Notes under the pieces: generated by a model | The model's database searches: none | What the model was told of the DNA's origin: nothing | Seen by the model: the letters and a program-made list of their open reading frames with translations, nothing else | DNA from: Vibrio sp. S9_S30 | Lineage (GTDB): Bacteria; Pseudomonadota; Gammaproteobacteria; Enterobacterales; Vibrionaceae | DNA length: 64,000 nt | Assembly (NCBI RefSeq): GCF_014694455.1 | Contig: NZ_JAAUWT010000012.1 | Location: 1 to 64,000 of the forward strand | Direction: 5' to 3' | Position numbers and translations under genes: made by a program | In this document: positions 7,957 to 16,915 of the stretch, in pieces | How the letters are laid out: the number at the start of each line of letters is the position of its first letter | Numbering within the stretch: the first letter of the stretch is position 1

Positions 7957-8421
7957 CTATTGAGTGGCTGCCTTAGCAAAATTGGCTAATGCTTGCTTTA
8001 CTTTGCCCATCACTTCTGCGCACTGTTCATCTGAATTCCGGTCTAATCCATGACGAGTGTTGAAGTAGTCGGGGTTGTTGTACGACAGCCAGTTGTCTCC
8101 CGCTTCGTCTTGCCAAATCAGCATTTTCTGCGGCAAGTCAATGGCAGCCGTTTGGCTACATTTCATCAGTGGGGTCCCGACTTTTGGATTACCAAAAATA
8201 ACGAGGCGAGTGGGTCTGAGTGTCATGCCCACTTTTTCTGCCCCTTCATCATGCTTGATTTGGGTGAAGAGGGTCATGCCTTTTTTCTCAAGAACGGTAA
8301 TGAGGTTCTGAGTTGTTTGATCGACATTGTAATTGCTTTTCATGGTAACAAGACCATTATCTGCAATGGCTGAGTAGGACAACAGGCATGACAACATGCC
8401 CATAGAGAGGGTTTTTTTCAT
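7957..8421 (-). CDS. periplasmic DUF302 protein
   Basis: 154 residues with a Sec signal peptide (MKKTLSMGMLSCLLSYSAIA) and a DUF302 domain: NYNVDQTTQNLITVLEKKGMTLFTQIKHDEGA, then RLVIFGNPKVGTPLM and DLPQKMLIWQDEAG, the usual family order. Molecular function unknown. Convergent with the YdjC-like gene and possibly the last gene downstream of the EamA transporter, 150 bases away. Confidence 0.87.
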   Translation of the reverse strand: MKKTLSMGMLSCLLSYSAIADNGLVTMKSNYNVDQTTQNLITVLEKKGMTLFTQIKHDEGAEKVGMTLRPTRLVIFGNPKVGTPLMKCSQTAAIDLPQKMLIWQDEAGDNWLSYNNPDYFNTRHGLDRNSDEQCAEVMGKVKQALANFAKAATQ

Positions 8422-8517
8422 GCGAAAACCTCGCGGGTCGTTATAAAAGTCATCACGACTATACGCTCAGTCTTTGGGTGATTAACTCACAGAAAACTCA
8501 CAAATTTATCACAAATG

Positions 8518-8549
8518 ATGCTCGTCCTGTCATTCTCAAGCACGAGCAT
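8518..8549 (-). terminator. hairpin after the EamA gene, possible terminator
   Basis: ATGCTCGT/ACGAGCAT stem with a partly paired 16-base loop, 22 bases past the EamA stop. The T-tract is weak, so termination is uncertain. Confidence 0.4.
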
Positions 8550-8571
8550 AGTCACTTAATCGCGAGTACAT

Positions 8572-9465
8572 TCAACGCATTGGCTCGTTCGATCTTTTGG
8601 TTTCCCAGTGAGTAATAAAGGCGACCGAACCAATGATAATGGCCGCGCCAAGCCATAACCGACCGGGAGGAACCCAGCCAAATACCATCCAACCAGCCAG
8701 CACATTTAAAGGCAGCTTAGCATGGTCAAACGGCTGTACAAACGACGCATCGGCAACCGCATAGGCTTTAACAATGCCCCATTGCGCCAGTGCTGTCATT
8801 GCGCCTGCGGCAATCAATACTGCCCATACATTTAATGTATTAGGCATGGCAAAGTCAGGAATAGCCAGTACGAGATTAAACGGGGTGATCAGTAAGAGAA
8901 GGTATACAACCATGGTGGAGGGGGGATCGTTCACCGACAGCTTTTTTACCATGATGGAATAGCATGCCCAAAAGAAGGCCGCTCCCACGGGTAATAACGT
9001 CGCCCAGCTAAAATCGTCTGCCCAGGGCTCAAGAATGATCATCGCCCCAACGAAGCCCGTTAACGTGGCAAACCAGCGAGCAGCGCCGACTTTTTCTTTG
9101 AGGAACAAGCCCGATCCCACCGTGGCGAAAAGTGGCGACGTCATAAGCAGTGCGATACCTTGCCAAATAGGGACGGGGTAAGCCAGTGCCCACAGCCAAA
9201 GTTGTATCCCAATAACGGAGAGGAAAACACGCATTGCATGCCAACCCAAATGTTGGGTTCTAAGCGATTGGCGAATGCCGAGTGTTCGTAAATAGGGAAG
9301 AATAACCAGTAGCGCAATGCCGTACTGGATCAGTGCAACGGTTGTGGAAGGCAAGCCAAAGTTGATGCTTGCCACTTGCGCGAGGCTATTCACGATAGCG
9401 AAAGCCATTCCGGCAATAAGCATCCAAGCCGCGCCATGTAAAGGATTATGGTGTTGAGTATTCAT
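8572..9465 (-). CDS. EamA/DMT-superfamily transporter
   Basis: 297 residues with about ten hydrophobic helices in two EamA repeats: GAAWMLIAGMAFAIVNSL at the start and a second repeat beginning near LLPVGAAFFWACYSIMVKKL. An inner-membrane drug/metabolite exporter or importer with unpredictable substrate. Same direction as the PhyH-family gene 115 bases upstream, so co-transcription and a shared metabolite are possible. Confidence 0.88.
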   Translation of the reverse strand: MNTQHHNPLHGAAWMLIAGMAFAIVNSLAQVASINFGLPSTTVALIQYGIALLVILPYLRTLGIRQSLRTQHLGWHAMRVFLSVIGIQLWLWALAYPVPIWQGIALLMTSPLFATVGSGLFLKEKVGAARWFATLTGFVGAMIILEPWADDFSWATLLPVGAAFFWACYSIMVKKLSVNDPPSTMVVYLLLLITPFNLVLAIPDFAMPNTLNVWAVLIAAGAMTALAQWGIVKAYAVADASFVQPFDHAKLPLNVLAGWMVFGWVPPGRLWLGAAIIIGSVAFITHWETKRSNEPMR

Positions 9466-9580
9466 AAAAGTGGTGAATAAAAAAGTGTTGGCGGATCATA
9501 CGTTTTATTCATCTTCAAGCCAACGTTTGTGACACGACAAATTGAGTCAAAAAACAAAATCGCAGTGACGCCATCTAACG

Positions 9581-10753
9581 TCATTTCTCAGGTTCGGCTT
9601 TGCGCCTTTTGGCGTGAGCAATCAATGCATCTTGGTAGTGTTGTTTTGACCCGTGATTATCTAATATCGATTTGAGCAACTGTTTCATGGTTTGTGGAGC
9701 CAATTCGCCAACTGGCGCGTCTGTATCTAAATTGGTTGGGAAGGCGTACCCATCCGCAGACGCCGTAAGAATGGCGTCTTTCTCCAATTCGGTCAGACTC
9801 CCTGATTGCCAAAGCGCATTAAGATTATCGAAGAGGGTAGACGATAGGGTGGCTAAATCTACCGTTTCCATCGGTTTTGCAAACGCCGAGGATATTTGCA
9901 GTAAGTTAGCGCAGCGCTGAATAGTTTGTGTCTCGTTTTGTCCTGCCGCATGCACGATAGCAGGGTTAAAAAAGAGGGCATCCCCCTTAGAGAGCGGCAG
10001 TTGCACACAGTGATCTTCAAAATACTGCTGAAATACGGGTTCTCTGCACGCGATATACCCTAAAGAATAATGTTGAGAGTAAGGTAATAACTTCGTTGGT
10101 CCACTTTCAAGCGGCATGTCACTGTGTGCGATCGCACCTTGCAGTGTGAGCAATGCGGACATTTGTTGGGCGTGCACTGGGTATTGGCTCAGCGCTTCTG
10201 CGTGTTGAAAACCTAGGTGGTAATCGCGGTGTGATTGCTGAGCGCGACCACCTGGGTGAACAATATTCACCTGAGCGGTGAGTTGGTAGTTTGCCCCAAG
10301 CCAAGACTCGGAAACCAACTTAAGTAATGGGTTTTTGTAGTAATGAATGAACACGTCTGGGTTAGCTAATGCACTTTTTTGAAACACATTCCAGATGCGT
10401 CCGTTCGCTGTGGCACCAGCTTGGGCGAAATGATCGCCTTCGCCAAACCCCAGCTCGGACGCCAAAATGTCATTAAAAACACAGCTCATTTTATCGACGA
10501 TTTGAGTGTCTGAGAAAAAGTTCTTAATAACAGCGATGCCCCCACCCATAAGAAAGATACTTGCCAGCTCATTTCTAATCGACACCCAGTTTTCGGTATC
10601 AATGTGATGAGCATCGTAAATAACGATGCCTTGACGTAACTCAGAGGGCCATTTGAGTTCGAACTCTAAAGCGGGCATTCGACTGGCAATAAAATCATCT
10701 AGGCTGAGATTGTCTTTGCTCGCAAACATGGGAAGTTTAGAGTACGAGTACAT
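9581..10753 (-). CDS. PhyH-family Fe(II)/2-oxoglutarate dioxygenase
   Basis: 390 residues. The iron-binding triad of the phytanoyl-CoA dioxygenase family is visible: H175 and D177 in QSHRDYH, H268 in NPAIVHAAG, and R280 as the likely 2-oxoglutarate ligand. Such enzymes hydroxylate or dealkylate small molecules. ATG at 10751-10753 has AGGGAG seven bases upstream. It faces iolB across a 435-base region, so a role in modified inositol metabolism is conceivable but is only inferred from position. Confidence 0.85.
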   Translation of the reverse strand: MYSYSKLPMFASKDNLSLDDFIASRMPALEFELKWPSELRQGIVIYDAHHIDTENWVSIRNELASIFLMGGGIAVIKNFFSDTQIVDKMSCVFNDILASELGFGEGDHFAQAGATANGRIWNVFQKSALANPDVFIHYYKNPLLKLVSESWLGANYQLTAQVNIVHPGGRAQQSHRDYHLGFQHAEALSQYPVHAQQMSALLTLQGAIAHSDMPLESGPTKLLPYSQHYSLGYIACREPVFQQYFEDHCVQLPLSKGDALFFNPAIVHAAGQNETQTIQRCANLLQISSAFAKPMETVDLATLSSTLFDNLNALWQSGSLTELEKDAILTASADGYAFPTNLDTDAPVGELAPQTMKQLLKSILDNHGSKQHYQDALIAHAKRRKAEPEK

Positions 10754-11188
10754 TGGCTTTCTCCCTTTTCTCTAAGTTCTTAGTGTTGTGTCTTTATGTT
10801 AAAACGTTAGTGTGATTTTTAAGGTGAGAAGCCCATCAAAATTCGAGAAGGTTATTCGCGTGCGTCTTCCGATGGAGATCGATCATCCTTTGATTTTCCC
10901 TGTCGTGCACGGTGTGATTGTTCGTTCTTACGTACACATGCGGCTAAATTCTAGCCAATCATCACATTTTTATACACCACTTTTTGAATTGACTGTTTCA
11001 TTTTGTGTTTATGTGAAATATTTATTTCTAGTGAGGGTGGTCCAGCACAGCATCATGGCTTAGGCTGTTATGGTTGAACTGAGCGGTAAGCCCTTGGTGA
11101 CTGTCGACGCCTTTTGTACATGACAACGACGTAATCAATAACAAAAAGCTTACCCAAGAAGCTGTGCAGTTTTGTGGAGACGAAATGG
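10754..11188. other. divergent promoter region, PhyH / iolB
   Basis: 435 bases between two divergent genes, containing the RpiR-type box at 11014-11029. No small gene was recognised; an 83-codon plus-strand ORF from 10812 lacks a start signal. Confidence 0.6.
11014..11029. promoter_or_regulatory. predicted RpiR-type operator upstream of iolB
   Basis: TGAAATATTTATTTCT, fitting GAAA-N6-TTTC. The same pattern occurs upstream of the rpiR gene (13943-13958) and upstream of iolC (31485-31500). It resembles the GGAA-N6-TTCC site known for rhizobial IolR of the RpiR family (recalled). Confidence 0.55.
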
Positions 11189-12013
11189 ATGCCTGATTTA
11201 CTTTCTAAGCGGAGAAGTCGAGACGAACAGAACCGTATTCAGCACATTACGCCTAAATCGGCAGGTTGGACATACATTGGTTTTGACGTGGTCCAACTCA
11301 ACGCGGGTCAAGCTCAATGTTTTGAAGCCGAGGAAGGACAAGAGCTTTGTGTTGTATTGGTTTCAGGCAAAGCCACCGCGATGTTAGCAGGAAAAAGCGT
11401 AGGAGAAATCGGCGAGAGAATGTCGCCTTTCGACAAGCTCAAACCTTATGCTGTCTACATTTCTAGCGGAGATAGGTGTGTGTTTGAAGCGCAAACCGAT
11501 TTGGAGTTGGCAATATGCCGTGCACCCAGTAAGGGGACGTATCCATCTCGATTGATCTCGCCCGAGGATATCGGTTCAGAACATCGTGGTAATGGGCGTA
11601 ATCAAAGGTTTGTGCACAACATTTTGCCCGATACCGAACCGGCTGACAGCCTGCTGGTTGTTGAAGTGTATACCGACGAGGGATGCACCAGCTCTTACCC
11701 CAGCCATAAGCACGATCAAGACAACCCACCAAATGAAACCTTGCTAGAAGAAACGTATTACCACCGGTTGAATCCGGAGCAAGGATTTTGCTTTCAGCGA
11801 GTGTACACCGATGATCGTTCTTTGGATGAATCCATGGCGGTTTATGATCGCGATGTTGTTCAGGTTCCTAAGGGGTATCACCCTGTCGCGACGGTGGCCG
11901 GCTACGACAGCTACTATTTAAATGTGATGGCGGGTCCTGTAAGACAATGGTTGTTTTCATGGGAAAAAGACCATCAGTGGGTTAATACAGACGAATATAA
12001 AAAGACGGATTAA
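11189..12013 (+). CDS. iolB: 5-deoxy-glucuronate isomerase
   Basis: Converts 5-deoxy-D-glucuronate to 2-deoxy-5-keto-D-gluconate in myo-inositol catabolism, cytoplasmic. 274 residues of the bicupin IolB fold, with the metal site SSYPSHKHDQDNPPNETLLEE and the closing DRDVVQVPKGYHPV. ATG at 11189 has GGAG at 11176-11179; a GTG five codons upstream is an alternative. Three bases separate it from iolG, so they form an operon, headed by the RpiR-type box. A second IolB-like gene lies at 16916-17773 with low overall similarity. Confidence 0.95.
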   Translation: MPDLLSKRRSRDEQNRIQHITPKSAGWTYIGFDVVQLNAGQAQCFEAEEGQELCVVLVSGKATAMLAGKSVGEIGERMSPFDKLKPYAVYISSGDRCVFEAQTDLELAICRAPSKGTYPSRLISPEDIGSEHRGNGRNQRFVHNILPDTEPADSLLVVEVYTDEGCTSSYPSHKHDQDNPPNETLLEETYYHRLNPEQGFCFQRVYTDDRSLDESMAVYDRDVVQVPKGYHPVATVAGYDSYYLNVMAGPVRQWLFSWEKDHQWVNTDEYKKTD

Positions 12014-12016
12014 AAC

Positions 12017-13003
12017 ATGTTTAACATTGCTCTATTTGGTGCCGGCCGCATTGGTCAGGTGCATGCCGCCAACATTTCATTGCACCCAAAGACGAACCTT
12101 ACTGCGATCATCGATCCTTATGAAAAGGGCGCTCGCATGTTGGCAGAGAAATACGACGCGCAAGTGATGTCGATAAAAGAAGCGATGGAAAACCCCAGCA
12201 TTCACGCGGTTTGCATTGGTTCTGCAACGGACACCCATGCGGACTTAATCGAGCTTGCAGCGAAATCGAATAAGGCGATTTTTTGTGAAAAACCCATAGA
12301 TTTAAGCATCGAGCGAGTGCGTCAATGCCTTGCGATCGTATCGGCTCATCAAGTCCCTATGCTGGTGGGGTTTAATCGCCGCTATGACCCTCATTTTTCG
12401 GCACTGCAACAACAGTATTCTAAAGGTGTAATCGGTAAGGCTGAGTCGTTAGTGATCACCTCTCGCGATCCTGTGCCACCCCCCATTGAATATGTCAAAG
12501 TCTCTGGTGGTTTGTTCCGAGACATGGCGATACACGATTTTGATATGGCACGATTTATTCTCGGTGAAGATCCCATTTCGGTTATGGCTCACGGCAGTTG
12601 TATGGTGGATGAGGCGATAGGAAAAGCCGGCGATATCGATACGGCAGTAACGGTTTTGACATTTCCTTCTGGGGCAACCGCTACGATCATCAACAGTCGT
12701 CGGTCGGGATACAGCTACGATCAACGTGTCGAATTGCATGGAAGTGAAGGCGTATTAAACGTTGTAAACTTGCCCGAAAATCTCGTTCAGCAGTGGGATG
12801 AGTGTGGTGTGCAATCCGCGAAACCTCAGCCCTTTTTTCTAGAAAGGTACGAAAAAGCCTATCAAGTTGAATGGCAGCACTTTGTGGATGTGCTCGAAAG
12901 AAAGACAGCGCCTTTATGCAGTGGGTACGATGGCGAGATCGCATTGGTGATTGCGGAAGCTGCCAATGCGTCTAGGATATCTGGGCAGCCCGTTTCGCTG
13001 TGA
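12017..13003 (+). CDS. iolG: myo-inositol 2-dehydrogenase
   Basis: NAD-dependent Gfo/Idh/MocA enzyme oxidising myo-inositol to scyllo-inosose. 328 residues with the Rossmann motif GAGRIGQVHA, the family CEKPIDLS around the catalytic Lys, and GGLFRDMAIHDFDMARF with the active-site Asp/His pair. The length matches bacterial IolG. It follows iolB by three bases. Of the three Gfo/Idh/MocA genes in the island, this is the one that looks canonical. Confidence 0.92.
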   Translation: MFNIALFGAGRIGQVHAANISLHPKTNLTAIIDPYEKGARMLAEKYDAQVMSIKEAMENPSIHAVCIGSATDTHADLIELAAKSNKAIFCEKPIDLSIERVRQCLAIVSAHQVPMLVGFNRRYDPHFSALQQQYSKGVIGKAESLVITSRDPVPPPIEYVKVSGGLFRDMAIHDFDMARFILGEDPISVMAHGSCMVDEAIGKAGDIDTAVTVLTFPSGATATIINSRRSGYSYDQRVELHGSEGVLNVVNLPENLVQQWDECGVQSAKPQPFFLERYEKAYQVEWQHFVDVLERKTAPLCSGYDGEIALVIAEAANASRISGQPVSL

Positions 13004-13022
13004 TAAGCGAGCGAGCTAAAAG

Positions 13023-13079
13023 GAAGCTACGAAGTTAATGAGAAGCTACGAAGTCAATGAGAAGCTACGAAGCCAATGA
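13023..13079. repeat. 19-bp triple tandem repeat at convergent gene ends
   Basis: GAAGCTACGAAGTTAATGA (13023-13041) is followed by two copies with one or two changes (13042-13060, 13061-13079). The third unit holds the stop of the minus-strand rpiR gene. The array fills the space between iolG and rpiR. Confidence 0.9.
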
Positions 13080-13880
13080 AACGGCAATGGTTTGTGCCAA
13101 ACATAGCGTTGCAGATTGTGCTCTAAATCCGTCGACATTGGCTTCATTCACAACGAAACTCACATCAGAGAGCTCTGCAACGGGGCTGACTTGGCTGTCT
13201 GTGATCGTGATTTGTTTTGCCCCTTTATGCTTGGCCGATTTTACCCAATCATGCGTTTCCTGAGCATAAGGGGTGAAGCTTATCGAAATAACGGTATCCT
13301 TTTCCGTAACCATGGCAAGTTGCTCGTTATACATGCCGCCTAATCCATCAATCAGTATGACACGCTTACCCAAATGACGAAGGGCATACACAAAGTACGA
13401 AGCCACACTAAACGAGCGGCGCATTCCGACAACATAAATGCATTCCGCTTTATCCAACAGTTTGACCGCTGTATTCAAATCATTTTCTTCTATCTTGTTT
13501 GCCAGTTGCTCTAGTGCGTGGGCATTCGCGTGCGCGAAGGCATGCAAACGGGAAAGGGGTGTGCTTGGTTTGGTGTCATCGGGTGACATGGCTTTTACAA
13601 GCTTAACTCGATCCGAATAATTGCTGGTCTCTTCAACCATATTTTGGCGATACAGCTGCTTTATTTCATTAAACCCACTGAAGCCTAATGCACTTGCAAA
13701 GCGAATGAGCGTTGAAGGGGGAACATCGGCATTACGGGCGATGACCGCAACCGTATCAAATGCCACATTATCTGGGTTATCCAACAGATATTGCCCCACC
13801 TGCTGAAGGCGTTTGCTTAAATGATGGTATTCCTTTCTGATGCGCTCTTGTAACTCATTTAGTGTGGTGGCGGGTTTCAT
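13065..13880 (-). CDS. MurR/RpiR-family regulator of inositol genes
   Basis: 271 residues. N-terminal HTH_6 domain (about 1-80; PPSTLIRFASALGFSGFNEIKQLYR) and C-terminal SIS sugar-phosphate-binding domain (about 125-260; IYVVGMRRSFSVASYFVYAL, then ISISFTPYAQET). The RpiR-type IolR of rhizobia represses iol genes and responds to a phosphorylated pathway intermediate; the same is inferred here. The gene converges with iolB-iolG. A GRAA-N6-TTTC box upstream of its start suggests autoregulation. The stop codon lies inside a 19-bp repeat. Confidence 0.9.
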   Translation of the reverse strand: MKPATTLNELQERIRKEYHHLSKRLQQVGQYLLDNPDNVAFDTVAVIARNADVPPSTLIRFASALGFSGFNEIKQLYRQNMVEETSNYSDRVKLVKAMSPDDTKPSTPLSRLHAFAHANAHALEQLANKIEENDLNTAVKLLDKAECIYVVGMRRSFSVASYFVYALRHLGKRVILIDGLGGMYNEQLAMVTEKDTVISISFTPYAQETHDWVKSAKHKGAKQITITDSQVSPVAELSDVSFVVNEANVDGFRAQSATLCLAQTIAVSLAS

Positions 13881-14251
13881 GTCGGTTCCAAATAGGTGAA
13901 ATGAGAAGGAAAAGTTCCTCCTTATTTCGAGATTACTTCATTTGGAACAAACATTTCAACTCTGTAGATGAAAATCTTGAGAGTCGGCTCTCTGTTCGTA
14001 CGGACACCCCATTAAAACCCCAGCGTATTACGAGAGCCTGTATTAATTTTGCGATTTTGAGCCAACAATACAACATCTATTCGATCATTTTTCGATAGAA
14101 AGATAAGCTAATTGATGAACAAGTCAAAAAGCAGCGACGGCTTAATGACCATCTTATGACGTTATTGAAGAGCTTGCTGCTTACGCTTCTTTTTATTAGC
14201 TGTTAACAATAGAAGCCCCACAAATGTTTAACATTCTTAGGGGGTCATTTT
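13881..14251. other. divergent promoter region, rpiR / HD-GYP
   Basis: 371 bases. Holds the RpiR-type box (13943-13958) and an outer inverted repeat GTTCCAAAT...ATTTGGAAC that includes it. The right part before the HD-GYP gene has no recognised site except the AGGGGG ribosome-binding site. Confidence 0.6.
13943..13958. promoter_or_regulatory. predicted RpiR-type operator at its own gene
   Basis: TGGAACAAACATTTCA, GGAA-N6-TTTC, 63 bases upstream of the rpiR start codon. Differs in only three positions from the box before iolC (31485-31500). Confidence 0.55.
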
Positions 14252-14866
14252 ATGGGCTTAGAGAATGAAATTCTCGCTTCTTTGCAAGAGTGCACGAAGG
14301 CCTTATTGGTTTCTCTCAAATACCGTGATTTTTCAACCTACCAGCATTCAAATTGTGTTCAAAAATTGTCTTTAGAGCTTGGGCGTCAATGTGGTCTCAG
14401 TGGGAAAGAGCTCAATGTTTTGTGCATCGCCGCGACATGCCATGATATTGGGAAGATAGGCATTCCTGATGATGTGCTAATGAAAGCGGGAAAGTTTGAG
14501 AAAGAAGAGTGGGAGGTCATGAAAACTCACGCTGAGATTGGCGAGAGCATACTGGCTTCCACAGAGTTGGAAGGAGCCGAGTATGTCGCCAAACTTGTCC
14601 GTCACCATCACGAGCATGTTAATGGAAATGGTTACCCTGATGGGCTGGTAGGAGACGCTATCCCCATTCTCTCTCGAATTATCAGCATTGCGGATAGCTA
14701 TGAAGCAATGTCGAATACAAGAGTCTACCATCATGCCCGAACGCATCGTGAAATTATGGGCATTTTACGTCAGGAAACGGGCTTAAAGTATGATCCTGAT
14801 ATCATGAAAATATTCACTGTCATGATCGAGAATAGTGAATGTAAGGCAGATAAACAGCGAACGTAA
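14252..14866 (+). CDS. stand-alone HD-GYP domain protein
   Basis: 204 residues, nearly all of it one HD-GYP domain. Metal motif HDIGKIGIP (His64-Asp65), then HHHEHVNGNGYPDGL (118-132), in which the usual HHExxDGxGYP carries Asn in place of Asp, and the closing IADSYEAMSN. Such enzymes hydrolyse cyclic di-GMP or related signals. There is no receiver or sensory domain. GYP itself is intact, so activity is possible. It converges with the Gfo/Idh gene (28 bases between stops). Its place inside the inositol island may be coincidental. Confidence 0.88.
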   Translation: MGLENEILASLQECTKALLVSLKYRDFSTYQHSNCVQKLSLELGRQCGLSGKELNVLCIAATCHDIGKIGIPDDVLMKAGKFEKEEWEVMKTHAEIGESILASTELEGAEYVAKLVRHHHEHVNGNGYPDGLVGDAIPILSRIISIADSYEAMSNTRVYHHARTHREIMGILRQETGLKYDPDIMKIFTVMIENSECKADKQRT

Positions 14867-14894
14867 TATGGCATTTTCTTAATTCTGTAGGCTG

Positions 14895-16058
14895 TCAGAG
14901 CAACCCTAACGTGACCCATTGGCTGTTTGCGTCTCTTGATTGCAATGCCGAAAACACAAACGCCATGCCTTCCGCGCCTTCTTCCACCGTAGGATACTCA
15001 AGGCTCATTGGGTTGGGATCTTCTCCTGACTCAATAGCCACAATGTGATGTGCCAAATCAAAATACAAATTCGCAAATGCTTCTCGGTAGCCTTCAGGAT
15101 GACCGATGGCAACATGAGAAACCCTCTGTGCTTCAGGCAATAGCCCTGTTCCACCTTTGGTTAACACATACGCAGGTGCATCTAACGGTCTAACCAGTAA
15201 TTCATTGGGCTGTTCTTGGTTCCACTCTATGCCTCCTTTTGTGCCATAAATTTTGAAACTCAAACCATGCACACCGCCTGCTGCGGCTTGGGTGACAAAT
15301 AACTGCCCCCGAGCTTGATTTGAATATCGTAATTGAACTCCGCAATAATCGTCGGCTTGACGCCCATCGACCAAAGCGGTGACGTCGGCACTGACTTGCT
15401 CAGGGAGCATTCCGGAGACGTAACTCAGCAAGTGGTAACTGTGGGTAGCGATGTCACCGAGTATCAACGAAGGACCCGCTAGCTCAGGTTTCATGTGCCA
15501 GTTGGAGCCATCGAGTTCACTGGGTGTCAGCTCCGCCAAATGCCCTTGGATATAGTGACTTTGCAGCATTTTTATGTCGCCGAGCATGCCATTTTTTATC
15601 ATGGCTCGGGCTTGACGAACCATCGGATAGCCAGTGTAGCCATAGGCAACGCAATAGCATTTCTTGCTTTGTTTGGCTTTGAGGATAAGGGCTTTCGCTT
15701 CTTCTTCAGTCATTGTGAGCGGCTTTTCACACATGACGTGAAAACCCATTTCTAACGCTCTTAAAGACAAGGTGTAATGGGTGTTATTGGGTGTCATGAT
15801 TGCAACAACGTCTGCACCATCTTTTCGGTCTTTTTCCTGAGAAAACAACGCATCAGCCGATTCATACCCTCGAATACCTAAAGATTTCGCGGCTTGCAAT
15901 GAACGTTCAGGGCTGGAAGAGAGTACCCCTGCCACCACGTCAAATTCTTCGTGCATTGTGGCAGCGCTTCGGTGAATAGACCCGATGAACGAATCGGGAC
16001 CTCCGCCGATCACCGCGAGTCTTAATTTTCGACCTAGTTTCTGAATAGATAAGCTCAT
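14895..16058 (-). CDS. Gfo/Idh/MocA oxidoreductase (second set, distal)
   Basis: 387 residues. Rossmann loop GGGPDSFIGSIHR, MCEKPLTMTEEEA with the catalytic Lys, and AYGYTGYPMVRQARAMI followed by a C-terminal substrate domain with GGIEWNQEQPNEL. Longer than classical IolG and clearly paralogous to the gene at 18847-20028. Probably oxidises or reduces a cyclitol, sugar or keto-derivative with NAD(P); the exact substrate is unknown. Last gene of the iolD operon. Start: two adjacent ATGs; AAAGGA is best placed for the second (16056-16058). Confidence 0.87.
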   Translation of the reverse strand: MSLSIQKLGRKLRLAVIGGGPDSFIGSIHRSAATMHEEFDVVAGVLSSSPERSLQAAKSLGIRGYESADALFSQEKDRKDGADVVAIMTPNNTHYTLSLRALEMGFHVMCEKPLTMTEEEAKALILKAKQSKKCYCVAYGYTGYPMVRQARAMIKNGMLGDIKMLQSHYIQGHLAELTPSELDGSNWHMKPELAGPSLILGDIATHSYHLLSYVSGMLPEQVSADVTALVDGRQADDYCGVQLRYSNQARGQLFVTQAAAGGVHGLSFKIYGTKGGIEWNQEQPNELLVRPLDAPAYVLTKGGTGLLPEAQRVSHVAIGHPEGYREAFANLYFDLAHHIVAIESGEDPNPMSLEYPTVEEGAEGMAFVFSALQSRDANSQWVTLGLL

Positions 16059-16068
16059 CATTTGTCCT

Positions 16069-16899
16069 TTAATCTGGTGCAAGTAGTGACAGTACACGCA
16101 TCACTTCTTCTTGAAGTGTTGGCATGGAGGACAGGGCAAATCGACTTCTATCGAAATGCGGATCCTCTTCCATCAAAGTGCGGATTTGATTCCCCATCGC
16201 CATTCTAAGCGTGGTCCCTACGTTAAATTTTGCCACTTGTGTTCTTTTGAGTCGTTGGAGGTCAATGGGCTGAATGCCAGATGTACCATGAATAACCAAA
16301 GGTATTGGCATATCTTCTTCAATGACGCGCAAACGCTCAAAATCAATTGGGCTGTCTGCTTGCGTTTTTCGGTGTACGTTGCCTACCGATACCGCTAAGG
16401 CGTCGACACCGCTCTCTTTCGCATACTGCCAAGCTTCTTGCGGAGAGGTGAGAATGGATTGAATGTGCTCTCTCCCTTCTTCATAGGGGACAGAGCCTAA
16501 TTCCCCTTCCAAAGAGACACCGAGTGAACGAGCCACTTGTGCCACTTGGTGAGTACGGGCCAAATTCTCTGAAAAAGGCAATTGCGACCCATCAAACATA
16601 ACGGAGCTGAATCCCGCCTGCATCGCTTGATACACGATGGATTCTTCGTAGCAATGATCAAGATGAACAACAACAGGGACACAGCTCTTCTTCGCGATGG
16701 GAACCAACAAGCCCGCCATCACTTCTACACCAGCCAAATCCACCATGTCCTTATTAACGGCGAGGATCACTGGTCGATTGACGGCTTCTGCTCCCTGAAC
16801 AATCGCTATTGCCTCTTCGATTCCGAAAACATTACAGCAAGCGATAGCACCTGAACTGTCGGCCGCTTGAGGCAGAATTTCATTGAGTGATACGAGCAT
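16069..16899 (-). CDS. class II aldolase, IolJ-like
   Basis: 276 residues of the fructose-bisphosphate aldolase class II family. Zinc and catalytic motifs are visible: HLDHCYEES, MFDGSQLPF, LEGELGSVPYEEG, SVGNVHRKT, VIHGTSGI and FNVGTTLR. In the inositol pathway IolJ cleaves 6-phospho-5-dehydro-2-deoxygluconate to DHAP and malonate semialdehyde, and the kinase and IolB-like neighbours support that. The DUF2090 domain fused to IolC at 29354-31297 may do the same reaction, so two aldolases exist. ATG at 16897-16899 follows AGGGGAAA. Confidence 0.85.
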   Translation of the reverse strand: MLVSLNEILPQAADSSGAIACCNVFGIEEAIAIVQGAEAVNRPVILAVNKDMVDLAGVEVMAGLLVPIAKKSCVPVVVHLDHCYEESIVYQAMQAGFSSVMFDGSQLPFSENLARTHQVAQVARSLGVSLEGELGSVPYEEGREHIQSILTSPQEAWQYAKESGVDALAVSVGNVHRKTQADSPIDFERLRVIEEDMPIPLVIHGTSGIQPIDLQRLKRTQVAKFNVGTTLRMAMGNQIRTLMEEDPHFDRSRFALSSMPTLQEEVMRVLSLLAPD

Positions 16900-16915
16900 T
16901 TTGTTTCCCCTACCT

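Noticed and set aside
13023..13079. Triple repeat as a CRISPR or operator array
   Set aside because: Units are directly adjacent with no spacers and end in a stop codon, so it is a simple tandem duplication.
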